Source of the DNA: Algiphilus sp.
GTDB taxonomy: Bacteria > Pseudomonadota > Gammaproteobacteria > Nevskiales > Nevskiaceae
Assembly (NCBI RefSeq): GCF_023145115.1
Contig: NZ_JAGLEJ010000020.1
Location: forward strand, 124,001 to 188,000
Length of the DNA: 64,000 nucleotides
Reading direction: 5' to 3'
In this document: piece after piece, positions 34,959 to 43,396 of the stretch
How the letters are laid out: every line of letters begins with the position of its first letter
Position numbering within the stretch: position 1 is the stretch's first letter
The notes under the pieces: generated by a model
Seen by the model: only the letters and a program-made list of their open reading frames with translations
What the model was told of the DNA's origin: nothing
Databases searched by the model: none
Program-made: the position numbers and the translations under genes

Positions 34959-36137
34959 ATGCCGCACGCACCGCAGATCCGCGTTCCCGCCACCTACATG
35001 CGCGGTGGCACCAGCAAGGGCGTGTTCTTCCGGCTGCAGGACCTGCCCGAAGCCGCGCAGGTGCCCGGGGAGGCGCGCGACAAGCTGCTGCTGCGCGTCA
35101 TCGGCAGCCCGGACCCCTACGCCAAGCAGATCGACGGCATGGGCGGGGCGACCTCGTCGACGTCGAAGACCGTCATCCTGTCGAAGAGCAACAGTCCGGA
35201 TCACGATGTCGATTACCTGTTCGGCCAGGTCTCCATCGACAAGGCCTTCGTCGACTGGAGTGGCAACTGCGGCAACCTGACCGCGGCGGTGGGTGCCTTC
35301 GCCATCAACAACGGGCTCATCGACGCCGCGCGCATCCCCGACGACGGGCACTGCACGGTGCGCATCTGGCAGGCGAACATCGCCAAGACCATCGTCGCGC
35401 ACATTCCGATCACCGATGGCGCCGTGCAGGAAACCGGGGACTTCGAACTCGACGGCGTGACCTTCCCCGCCGCCGAGGTCGCCATCGAGTTCATGGACCC
35501 GGCCGACGGCGAAGGCGCCATGTTCCCCACCGGCAACGTCATCGACGATCTGGAGGTGCCGGGCGTCGGCACGCTGCGCGCCACCATGATCAACGCCGGC
35601 ATCCCAACGGTGTTCGTGGACGCCGACGCCATCGGCTATACCGGCACCGAGCTGCAGCCGGCAATCAACGAGAACGCCGAGCAGCTGGCGATGTTCGAGA
35701 CCATCCGCGCCCACGCCGCGGTGCGCATGGGGCTGATCGACAAGGTCGAGGAAGCAGCCAACCGCCAGCACACGCCGAAGGTCGCCTTCGTCGCGCCGCC
35801 GGCCGGCTACACGGCCTCCAGCGGCAAGCAGATCGCGGCCGGTGACATCGATCTCAACGTGCGCGCGCTGTCCATGGGCAAGCTGCACCACGCCATGATG
35901 GGCACCGCCGCCGTGGCCATCGGCACGGCCGCCGCGGTTCCGGGGACCACGGTCAACCTGGCCGCCGGCGGCGGCGAGCGCACCTCGGTGCACTTCGGCC
36001 ATCCCTCCGGCACGCTCCGCGTCGGTGCCGAGGCGAAGCAGATCGACGGCCAGTGGAGTGCGACCAAGGCCATCATGAGCCGCTCGGCGCGCGTGCTGAT
36101 GGAAGGCTGGGTGCGCGTTCCCGGAGATACCTTCTAG
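34959..36137 (+). CDS. prpF: 2-methylaconitate cis-trans isomerase PrpF
   Basis: Converts the AcnD product isomer of 2-methylaconitate so that aconitase can hydrate it, completing the AcnD-type methylcitrate cycle. The 392 residues begin with the family hallmark YMRGGTSKGVFFRL and contain GGATSSTSKT, CGNLTAAVGAFA and VALVRMGLID-like repeats of the two pseudo-symmetric DAP-epimerase-like halves. It follows acnD by a single base. The other cycle genes (prpB, prpC, prpR) are not in the window. Confidence 0.95.
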   Translation: MPHAPQIRVPATYMRGGTSKGVFFRLQDLPEAAQVPGEARDKLLLRVIGSPDPYAKQIDGMGGATSSTSKTVILSKSNSPDHDVDYLFGQVSIDKAFVDWSGNCGNLTAAVGAFAINNGLIDAARIPDDGHCTVRIWQANIAKTIVAHIPITDGAVQETGDFELDGVTFPAAEVAIEFMDPADGEGAMFPTGNVIDDLEVPGVGTLRATMINAGIPTVFVDADAIGYTGTELQPAINENAEQLAMFETIRAHAAVRMGLIDKVEEAANRQHTPKVAFVAPPAGYTASSGKQIAAGDIDLNVRALSMGKLHHAMMGTAAVAIGTAAAVPGTTVNLAAGGGERTSVHFGHPSGTLRVGAEAKQIDGQWSATKAIMSRSARVLMEGWVRVPGDTF

Positions 36138-36301
36138 CGCAGGGACACGTCACCGGCCGCGGCTTCGGCGGCTCCCGGACGGGATCGCGCACCGGGAGGC
36201 GCGCCACCGCTGTCCGCGACCGCACCTGCGGCGTCCACTGCGGCTCGTGGCCACCGGACACGGCCGACCCCGTGCTCCGACCGGGCATGCGCCGCGCCCG
36301 A

Positions 36302-36796
36302 TCAGCAGTAGCAGCGATAGCCCTCGGCGCGTTCCAGCCAGCGCCTGGCGCCTTCGTGCTCCAGGTCGGCCGCCGTGCGCATCCAGACCGCGGCGCGGTC
36401 CATGTCGACAGTACCGAGATCGCCATTGGCGAAGATGGCGCCCGCGTTGTAGGCGGCGCGCGCATATCCCGCTTCCGCGGCGCGCCTGTACCAGAGCAGT
36501 GCCGACTGCGGGTCGGGCTGTCCGGTCATGCGGCCCTGGGCATAGGCAACGCCCAGGTTGAACTGTGCGGCGGCATCGCCGTTGACCGCGGCGCGGTCCA
36601 GCAGCCGGGCGCCGCGGCGGTCATCGTCCAGAAGGAGACGCACCCCCAGCATGCCGCTGTTGTAAGCCATCGCGGCATACATGCTGCGCTGCTCGGCATG
36701 GGCCGGCGTGCTCGCTGCAGCCGCGGCCGCCATCACCAGCGCTCCCACCCCCGCCGACGCTGCGCGGCGCCACCCCTTGCATTGCCTTTCCGCCAT
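36302..36796 (-). CDS. secreted Sel1-repeat protein
   Basis: 164 residues from the ATG at 36796. A signal peptide (VGALVMAAAAAASTPAHA, cleavage before EQ) is followed by about three Sel1/TPR-like repeats (GDAAAQFNLGVAYAQGRM, GYARAAYNAGAIFANGDLG, HEGARRWLERAEGY). Such proteins are periplasmic scaffolds for protein-protein contacts. It ends in two cysteines (YRCYC). No partner is evident in the neighbourhood. Confidence 0.8.
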   Translation of the reverse strand: MAERQCKGWRRAASAGVGALVMAAAAAASTPAHAEQRSMYAAMAYNSGMLGVRLLLDDDRRGARLLDRAAVNGDAAAQFNLGVAYAQGRMTGQPDPQSALLWYRRAAEAGYARAAYNAGAIFANGDLGTVDMDRAAVWMRTAADLEHEGARRWLERAEGYRCYC

Positions 36797-36950
36797 TGCG
36801 CTCTCGCCCGACGCCGCCTGGCCGCCTCCCACGGCGGGACGTCGGGACGAGACTGCAGGCCGTGCGCGACCACGGCATACCCGCACCGATGAACGTCGGG
36901 GCCGGCTGGATCAGCGGATTCCGATGAATCCCGGCCCCGCTCCGCGATGC

Positions 36951-37826
36951 TCAGCCGCTGCCGAGCTGATCGAGCGGGATGCGCAGATAACGGATGCCGT
37001 TGCCCTCGGGCTCCGGCAGACGGCCGGCCGCGATGTTGACCTGCAGCGACGGCAGGATGAGCGCGGGTGCCCGCAGCGTGCTGTCGCGCTCATTGCGATG
37101 CTCCACGAAGAGATCCTCTTCCACGCCGTCGCGCACCATCCGGTTGTCGGCGCGGCTGTCCGCCACGGTCGTCTCCCAGCGCACGGCCCTGCCGCCCGGC
37201 TGGTAGTCGTGACACATGAACAGCCGCGTCTCCGGGGGCAGCGCGTGCAGCCGCTGGATGGACCGGAACAGCGTGCGGGCATCCCCGCCGGGAAAATCGG
37301 CCCGCGCGGTGCCGTAATCCGGCATGAAGAGCGTGTCGCCCACGAAGCATGCGTCGCCGATGCAGTAGCTGACGCAGGCCGGCGTATGGCCGGGCGTATG
37401 CATCACCGTCGCCTCGATGCCGCCGATGGTGAAGGCGTCGCCGTCGGCGAAGAGGTGATCGAACTGCGAGCCATCGGTGGCGAAATCCGGACCGAAATCG
37501 AAGAGTGGCCCGAAACGCGCCTGGACCGCCCGGATGTGCTCCCCGATGGCGATCCTGCCGCCGAGGCGCTCCCTGATCACCTGCGCGCCGGACAGGTGAT
37601 CGGCGTGGGCGTGCGTCTCGAGGATCCACGCCACCCGGTAGTCGCGCGCCCGCACCATGTCCATCAATTGATCCGCGCTGCGACGGGCGGTGCGGCCGCT
37701 GGCCGGATCGTAGTCGAGAACCGGATCGATGACCGCGCACACGCCGGTCTCCGGGTCCCCCACCACATAGCTCATCGTGAAGGTGGCAGGATCGAACAGA
37801 GGGTCGATGGTGGGCTTCCGCATCAT
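36951..37826 (-). CDS. Blh/ETHE1-like MBL-fold metallo-hydrolase
   Basis: 291 residues from the ATG at 37826 (an ATG follows directly; CGGAG lies upstream). AVIDPVLDYDPASGRT near the start and ETHAHADHLSGA (metal ligands HxHxDH, about residues 85-96), HTPGHTPA, VGDTLF and CHDY are the ligand set of the glyoxalase II/ETHE1 branch. The DPVLDYDPASGRT segment matches Blh-type proteins, which are linked to sulfide or persulfide detoxification. A consensus FNR-type site stands about 400 bp upstream, suggesting oxygen-dependent control with a long leader. Confidence 0.8.
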   Translation of the reverse strand: MMRKPTIDPLFDPATFTMSYVVGDPETGVCAVIDPVLDYDPASGRTARRSADQLMDMVRARDYRVAWILETHAHADHLSGAQVIRERLGGRIAIGEHIRAVQARFGPLFDFGPDFATDGSQFDHLFADGDAFTIGGIEATVMHTPGHTPACVSYCIGDACFVGDTLFMPDYGTARADFPGGDARTLFRSIQRLHALPPETRLFMCHDYQPGGRAVRWETTVADSRADNRMVRDGVEEDLFVEHRNERDSTLRAPALILPSLQVNIAAGRLPEPEGNGIRYLRIPLDQLGSG

Positions 37827-38254
37827 GCCGCTCCGCTTCGACGGGACCACGCATCGGTGCGCGGGTGATGAGGTGCGCGGTCGGAGACGGCGGATATCGT
37901 CGCGGAGGTCCGGAGAGCGGCCGGACCGGCCGGGTGCACCAGGTGCACCCCCCTGCGTTCCGCGCTGTTCCGGGCGGCACTGGCAGTGGTACCCGTCGCG
38001 CGGTCTCTCGCATCCGCGTCCAGGGTCGTCACTCCGATCTCCGCGGGAAGCGGATGCCAGCCGTTGCGAGGGGAGCGCGGGCCGAGCATCCGGATGCGCA
38101 AACCCTTCGAGCGTGCCCCCACGTCACCGAAGCTGTTCGCGACCCATCCCATCCGGAACTCCTGTCGATACCGGCCGGCACTCCGACCGCACGCAACCAT
38201 CCTAGGAACGGGTGATGCCGCGTGCGTTGATCTGGATCAACGCGCGCACCACGA
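37827..38254. other. 428-bp region without a convincing gene
   Basis: It contains overlapping GC-driven open frames on both strands (for example a leftward frame from about 38153 starting MGWVANSFGDVGARSKG) but none shows a family motif, a good ribosome site or typical composition. The FNR-type box at 38227-38240 lies at its far end. It may be a long 5' leader for the metallo-hydrolase or encode a small unrecognised protein. Confidence 0.4.
38227..38240. promoter_or_regulatory. consensus FNR/ANR box
   Basis: TTGATCTGGATCAA matches TTGAT-N4-ATCAA exactly. It lies between the symporter stop and the metallo-hydrolase; read leftward it would drive the metallo-hydrolase. A complete Fe-S FNR protein is encoded at 51296-52090. 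Confidence 0.75.
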
Positions 38255-39646
38255 TCAATCGGCCGGGCCGGATCCGGTCAGCCGGGGGCCATCGACCGCC
38301 GGGAGGTCGTGCTGCTCCGCACCCGGCGCGGGTCCGCCGCCCAGCCAGCGCTCCATTACCGTGCATGCGGCGAGATCGCCGCTGACGTTGAGCACGGTGC
38401 GGAAGCGCTCGAGGAGCTGATCCACGCCCAGGATCAGGCCGAGCCCGGCCACCGGCACCCCGGCACTGGTCAGCACGCTGGCCAGCACCACGATGCCCAC
38501 GCCCGGCGTCGCGGGAGTGCCGATGGAAGCGCCCAGCGCGGTGACGACCAGCGCGACCAGTGCCGCCAGCGGCAGATCCATGCCGTAGACCTGCGCCATG
38601 AATACGGTCGCGAGACCTTGATACAGCGCCGTGCCTCCCATGTTGACGGTGGCGCCGATGGGGATCACGAACTGCGCCACCGACGGCCGCACACCGAGCC
38701 GCTCCTCTGCCACCCGGATGGTCACCGGCATGGTCGCGGCCGAGCTGTCCGTGGAGAAGGCCAGCAGCTGCGCCTCGCCGCTCTGCGTCAGGAAACGGAG
38801 CGGCCGTCCGTCGCCCAGCACCCGCACGATCACGGCGTAGAGCACCAGAAGGCAGAGCAGCCCGAGCAGAACGGCGCCGATGTAGGCACCCAGCCCGAGC
38901 AGCGCGGCCGGACCGGTACCGGCCATCTGACGCGCCAGGAGACCGAAGGCGGCCAGCGGCGCCAGGCGCATGGCCCAGCCCACCACGGTCATGCACAGCG
39001 CCTGCAGCGAGGAAAGGAAATCGAGCACCGGCCTGGCCGTGGCCGCCGGCAGCGACACCAGCGCCACGCCGATCAGCACCGCGAACATCACGACCTGCAG
39101 CATCTGGCCGTCGGCCATGGCGCCGAGGGCGTTGCTCGGGAAGATCGAGACCAGCTGCGAGGGGAAGGCGTCGAAGGCGACTACCGGTGCCTCGCCACTC
39201 ACCTCGGGAATCGCGTCGGCTGCCCCGACCGGAGCCGCGATGAAGCTTCCCGGCTCGATGATCAGTCCCAGCCCGATGCCGAGCGAGGTCGCGATGATCG
39301 AGGTCACCACGAAGTACACCACCAGCCACAGGCCGCCGCGGCGCAACTGCCCGGGATCAGCGGTCGCGGCTATGCCGCACACGATGGCACTGAGCACGAG
39401 CGGCACCACGATCATCTGGATGAGCGCCAGGAAGAGCAGTCCCGGCAGCGCGAGCCATTCGCCGACCACGTAAGCGGTCCGCGGCGCCAGCCATCCGAAC
39501 GAGGGGCCGATCGCGATGCCCACGGCGATGCCGAGCGCCATGCCGACCAGAACCTGTGCCCACAGCCGGGTTCGCACGAGGCCCTGCAGCCGGTCGGCGA
39601 GATGCTTCAGATTGCGGGGATGGATATGCTCAAGAGGCGTCGCCAT
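38255..39646 (-). CDS. sodium/proton:dicarboxylate symporter (SLC1/DAACS family)
   Basis: 463-residue inner-membrane carrier for C4-dicarboxylates or acidic amino acids. Eight or so hydrophobic segments span the protein. The family hallmarks are the Ser-rich hairpin LAFSTDSSAATMPVT (about residues 285-299), the GATVNMGGTALYQG motif of TM7 (about 323-336), and the second hairpin with SIGTPATPGVG (about 370-380). Length fits GltP/DctA (about 430-450). An FNR-like site lies in its divergent promoter with the antiporter gene. Confidence 0.88.
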   Translation of the reverse strand: MATPLEHIHPRNLKHLADRLQGLVRTRLWAQVLVGMALGIAVGIAIGPSFGWLAPRTAYVVGEWLALPGLLFLALIQMIVVPLVLSAIVCGIAATADPGQLRRGGLWLVVYFVVTSIIATSLGIGLGLIIEPGSFIAAPVGAADAIPEVSGEAPVVAFDAFPSQLVSIFPSNALGAMADGQMLQVVMFAVLIGVALVSLPAATARPVLDFLSSLQALCMTVVGWAMRLAPLAAFGLLARQMAGTGPAALLGLGAYIGAVLLGLLCLLVLYAVIVRVLGDGRPLRFLTQSGEAQLLAFSTDSSAATMPVTIRVAEERLGVRPSVAQFVIPIGATVNMGGTALYQGLATVFMAQVYGMDLPLAALVALVVTALGASIGTPATPGVGIVVLASVLTSAGVPVAGLGLILGVDQLLERFRTVLNVSGDLAACTVMERWLGGGPAPGAEQHDLPAVDGPRLTGSGPAD

Positions 39647-39708
39647 GGCGCAGCGTCGAAACGGGAGTGGATACCGCGATAGCTCATCAGAATAGCGGGC
39701 CCGCGCCC

Positions 39709-39722
39709 ATGATCCAGATCAG
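39709..39722. promoter_or_regulatory. FNR-like box in the symporter/antiporter divergent promoter
   Basis: ATGATCCAGATCAG keeps the TGAT-N4-ATCA core of the FNR consensus and misses only the outermost base on each side. It is centred about 45 bp before the antiporter ATG and about 70 bp before the symporter ATG. Confidence 0.45.
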
Positions 39723-39760
39723 CGTCCGCGCCCACGCCGCACTCCGACCATGCCCACACC

Positions 39761-41011
39761 ATGATCGACTGGCCCCCGGCTTCCGACCTCGTGATCACCG
39801 AGCTCACGCTCGGGGTCCTGCTGCTCGTCGGCCTTGCTGCGGAAGCACTGGGCCGGCGGACGCCCCTGCCCGGCGTCACCATCCTGCTCTGCCTCGGGGT
39901 AGCGATCGGCCCCGTGGGGCTCGATCTGCTGCCCGATGCCCGGGCGACCTGGTTCCCCATCGTCTCCAGCTTCGCCCTCGTCATGATCGGCTTCCTGATC
40001 GGCGGCGAATTCACGCGGGAGCGCCTGCGCGACGTCGGCGGCACGGTCGTGATCGTGGCCATCGGCCAGGCGGCGGTCACCTTCGCACTGATCGCGGGCG
40101 GCCTGATCCTGCTCGACTTCGACGTACCGGTGGCGCTGGTGCTGGCGGGCATCGGCACCGCCACCGCGCCGGCCGCGACCGTCGCGGTGGTGCACGAGCT
40201 GGGCGCTTCGGGGCGCTTCTCGCGCCTGCTGGTCGGCGTGGTCGCGATCGACGACGTAGTGGCGCTCACTGCCTTCGGCCTCGCGCTCAGCTTCGCCACC
40301 GGCAGCGGCGCCGGATTCGCGCTCGGCGAGGCGCTCTTCGAGATCGGCGGCGCGATCGCCCTCGGAGCCGCGATCGGCCTCCCGGCCGCCGCGCTCAGCG
40401 GCCGCATCCAACCCGGCCGACCGAGCCTGGAGGAGGCATTGGCGATCGTCCTCATCACGACCGCCTCGGCGCACTATCTCGGTGTCTCGGAGATCCTGGC
40501 GGCCGTCGTCGTGGGCGGCGTCATCGCCAACCTGGCACGCCACCACGAGCGCCCCTTCCACGAGATCGAGAACATCGAGCAGCCCTTCCTCGTGATCTTC
40601 TTCCTGCTCGCGGGGGCATCGTTCGAGCTCGAGGCGCTGCTGCTGTCGGGCGGGCTCGGGATTGCCTACATCGCGCTGCGTACCACGGGCAAGGTGCTGG
40701 GCGGATGGCTCGGCGGCCGCCGCGCGGGATTGCCCGGACGCGAAGCCGCATGGCTCGGCGTCGCCCTGCTGCCGCAGGCGGGCGTCGCGCTGGGCCTCGC
40801 CCTGGTGGCCGCCGAGCAGCTCCCCGATGGCGCACGCCTCGTCAGCACCGTGGTATTCGCGACCATCGTGTTCGAGCTCACCGGGCCGGTCGGTACGCGC
40901 GCGGCGGTGCGCCGGTCGGAACGCGGCGGCACCGGGCACGAGCAGGTCCTTCCGGCCCGGAAGCGGCGCCCCACCTGGATCCCGCGCCGGCTGCAACGTC
41001 CCCGCGACTAG
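39761..41011 (+). CDS. CPA2-family cation:proton antiporter
   Basis: 416-residue Kef/NhaP-type membrane protein with about 12 hydrophobic segments. GVLLLVGLAAEALG...TPLPGVTILLCLGVAIGP is the N-terminal signature. ATAPAATVAVVHELG and VVAIDDVVALTAFGLAL supply the ion-coupling Asp pair (DD) of the family, and VGGVIAN and RTTGKVLGGWLGG lie in later helices. There is no RCK/TrkA domain; the short basic tail ends at residue 416. It probably exchanges Na+ or K+ for H+, in keeping with a saline habitat. Confidence 0.85.
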   Translation: MIDWPPASDLVITELTLGVLLLVGLAAEALGRRTPLPGVTILLCLGVAIGPVGLDLLPDARATWFPIVSSFALVMIGFLIGGEFTRERLRDVGGTVVIVAIGQAAVTFALIAGGLILLDFDVPVALVLAGIGTATAPAATVAVVHELGASGRFSRLLVGVVAIDDVVALTAFGLALSFATGSGAGFALGEALFEIGGAIALGAAIGLPAAALSGRIQPGRPSLEEALAIVLITTASAHYLGVSEILAAVVVGGVIANLARHHERPFHEIENIEQPFLVIFFLLAGASFELEALLLSGGLGIAYIALRTTGKVLGGWLGGRRAGLPGREAAWLGVALLPQAGVALGLALVAAEQLPDGARLVSTVVFATIVFELTGPVGTRAAVRRSERGGTGHEQVLPARKRRPTWIPRRLQRPRD

Positions 41012-41055
41012 GCCATCACGCGCCGGCCGGGCTCGTATTTTCTTCAATCGTGAGT

Positions 41056-41074
41056 GATAATGGTTCGCATCATT
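41056..41074. promoter_or_regulatory. Fur box before the haem-uptake operon
   Basis: GATAATGGTTCGCATCATT matches the 19-bp Fur consensus GATAATGATAATCATTATC at 13 of 19 positions with dyad symmetry, about 80 bases before the receptor ATG. Confidence 0.7.
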
Positions 41075-41155
41075 CTTGGCGAGCGCGTTCCGTGCGCTCG
41101 TTCTCGCACCTGCGCCCGTGCCCGCGCACGGCGAACCCGGTAACGCTCGAACAGC

Positions 41156-43396
41156 ATGCGGACGCGCTTTCCTCTTCTTCCGGCTGCCGCGGCCGCCCTC
41201 GCGACGGTGCTGCTGGCATCCGCGCACGCTGCGGAAGAACCGACTCATCGCTTCGATCAGCCCGCGCTCCCCATGCGCGAGGCACTGACCGCCTTCGTGG
41301 CGACCACCGACATCCCGCTTCACTACGCGCCGGACGCCATACGCGGGCAGCGCGGCAACGCGCTGACCGGCACCTTCGCGCCCGGCGTCGCACTGCGCAC
41401 GCTTCTGGCCGGGACCGGGCTGTCGGGCCGCATCGTCGACGGTGAGGCCCGCGTCGGTGCCGTCGGCGAGGCGCCCTCGGCCCGCCTGCCCGCCACCATC
41501 TCGGTGCGCGCTCCGGAGGACGATCCCCCGCCCCCGCCGGCCGCGCCCGAGGCGCAGCCCGCCGACGTCGGCACCCTGGACACCATCGTGGTCACCGGCA
41601 CGCGCACCGCGCACCGCATCGTGGACAGCCCGGTCGAAGTCCGCCTGATCACGGCCGCGGACATCCGCGCATCGGGCGCCGGCAATCTCGCCGAGCTGCT
41701 CGAACGCGAAGGCGGCCTGCACGTGGCGCGGGTCGCCGGCCGCGGGAAGAGCGTCGACATCGAGATCCAGGGCCTGTCGTCCGAGCATGTCCTCGTGCTC
41801 ATCGACGGCCTGCGCGTCGTCGGGCGCATCGACGGCGCACTGGATCTGACGCGATTCCGCACCGCCGCAATCGAGCGCGTGGAGATCGTGCGCGGCCCGA
41901 CTTCCGCGCTATACGGCAGTGACGCACTCGGCGGTGTGATCAACATCATCACCCGCTCGGGCGGTGATGGCGCCAGCCTGACCGTGCGCGGCGACGGTGA
42001 CGAGAACCTGGAAGCCTACGGCGACTTCGGATGGAATCGGGGCGCCTGGCGCGGCAGCGTGAGCGGCGGCGCGGTGACGCGCGAATCCTTCGATCTCGAT
42101 GCCTCGACCCCCGCCACCGACGGCCCCGAGGCCGACGGCCGGTACTTCTCGACGCACCAGCAGCTCGACGCCACCGACACCGTCACCATCGATGCGCGCT
42201 TCGACTACGCCCTCGACGACACCGAGCGCCTCGACCCGGGCACCGGCAGCGCACTCACCGAGGTGCGCAAGCGCACCGAGGAGCTTCGCGCCGCCCTGTC
42301 GCCCCGCATCGCCCTCGGTCGTGATACCGACCTGCGGCTGGACGCCTACTACACGCGCTTCTACGACCAGTACGTATCCGAGGTGCCGGGCACCGACGCC
42401 GACGATGTCGACGAGCGCACCTACGACGACCTCTACACCGTGGGCGGTCAGCTCGATCACCGCATCGGCCGCCATCGCGTTTCCATCGGTGCCGAGCACC
42501 AGTACGAGGAGCTCGACGCCGACCGCCTCGACCAGACCGGCGAACGCGACCGCCAGGCACTGTTCGTGCAGGACGAGATACGCCTGCTCGACGGCCGCCT
42601 CACCGTGGTGCCGGGGCTGCGCCACGACCGCGATTCGCAGTTCGGCCGCCAGTGGTCGCCGAAGCTCAACCTGCGCTATGACCTGACCGACGCCTGGGTC
42701 CTGCGCGCCGGCTACGGCCGGGGCTACCGCGCCCCCAGCTTCCGCGAGCTGCTGCTGCGCTTCGACAACCCCGGCGTCGGCTACCGGGTCGAGGGCAATC
42801 CGGACCTCGAGCCCGAACGCAGCAACGGCTACAACCTGGGCGCCATCTGGTATCCCGCCGATACCGCGTCGCTGTCGCTGAGCGTCTTCCATCACGACGT
42901 CGACGATCTGATCGAGATCGTGCAGATCGAGGACGGCCCGCCCATCCTGTTCAGCTATCGCAATGTCGCCCGCGCCCGCATCACCGGCGGCGATATCCAG
43001 GCCGAATGGCAGCCGTGGCGACCGCTGGCGCTGCGTCTCGGCTACGGCTATGTCGACGCCGAGGACCGCGATACCGGCGAGCCGCTGAGCGGCCGGCCGG
43101 AACACCGCGTCAATGCCGCCGCGCGCTTCGAGCGGGAGCGCTGGGCGCTGGGCGTGCGCGGTGTCTGGGTCGGCGAGCGCCGGTTCGGCCTCGACATCGA
43201 CACCGGTGGCGCGCCGACGCCGACGGGCACCGCCGATCCCTATGCGCTGTTCGCGCTGCGTGCCGAGTGGAACGGATGGCAGTGGTTCGATCTGGCCGTC
43301 GGCGTCGACAACCTGCTCGACGAGGGGGATCCCCGCTTCCTGCCCATCCAGCCGCGCGCCGTCTATCTCGAGCTGCGCAAGGAACTGTTCCGATGA
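41156..43396 (+). CDS. TonB-dependent haem receptor (HmuR-like) with N-terminal STN domain
   Basis: 746-residue outer-membrane receptor. A signal peptide (to about AHAA, residue 24) is followed by an STN domain (about 30-105). A Pro/Ala linker leads to TonB box DTIVVTGTR (about 141-149), the plug (to about 265; VEIVRGPTSALYGSDALGGVINIIT) and a 22-strand barrel. GYRAPSFRELLLRFDNP and GNPDLEPERS are the FRAP/NPDL motifs of haem receptors. STN domains often signal to FecR, but no fecIR pair is seen. It is preceded by a Fur box and overlaps the HmuY gene (ATGA). Confidence 0.88.
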   Translation: MRTRFPLLPAAAAALATVLLASAHAAEEPTHRFDQPALPMREALTAFVATTDIPLHYAPDAIRGQRGNALTGTFAPGVALRTLLAGTGLSGRIVDGEARVGAVGEAPSARLPATISVRAPEDDPPPPPAAPEAQPADVGTLDTIVVTGTRTAHRIVDSPVEVRLITAADIRASGAGNLAELLEREGGLHVARVAGRGKSVDIEIQGLSSEHVLVLIDGLRVVGRIDGALDLTRFRTAAIERVEIVRGPTSALYGSDALGGVINIITRSGGDGASLTVRGDGDENLEAYGDFGWNRGAWRGSVSGGAVTRESFDLDASTPATDGPEADGRYFSTHQQLDATDTVTIDARFDYALDDTERLDPGTGSALTEVRKRTEELRAALSPRIALGRDTDLRLDAYYTRFYDQYVSEVPGTDADDVDERTYDDLYTVGGQLDHRIGRHRVSIGAEHQYEELDADRLDQTGERDRQALFVQDEIRLLDGRLTVVPGLRHDRDSQFGRQWSPKLNLRYDLTDAWVLRAGYGRGYRAPSFRELLLRFDNPGVGYRVEGNPDLEPERSNGYNLGAIWYPADTASLSLSVFHHDVDDLIEIVQIEDGPPILFSYRNVARARITGGDIQAEWQPWRPLALRLGYGYVDAEDRDTGEPLSGRPEHRVNAAARFERERWALGVRGVWVGERRFGLDIDTGGAPTPTGTADPYALFALRAEWNGWQWFDLAVGVDNLLDEGDPRFLPIQPRAVYLELRKELFR

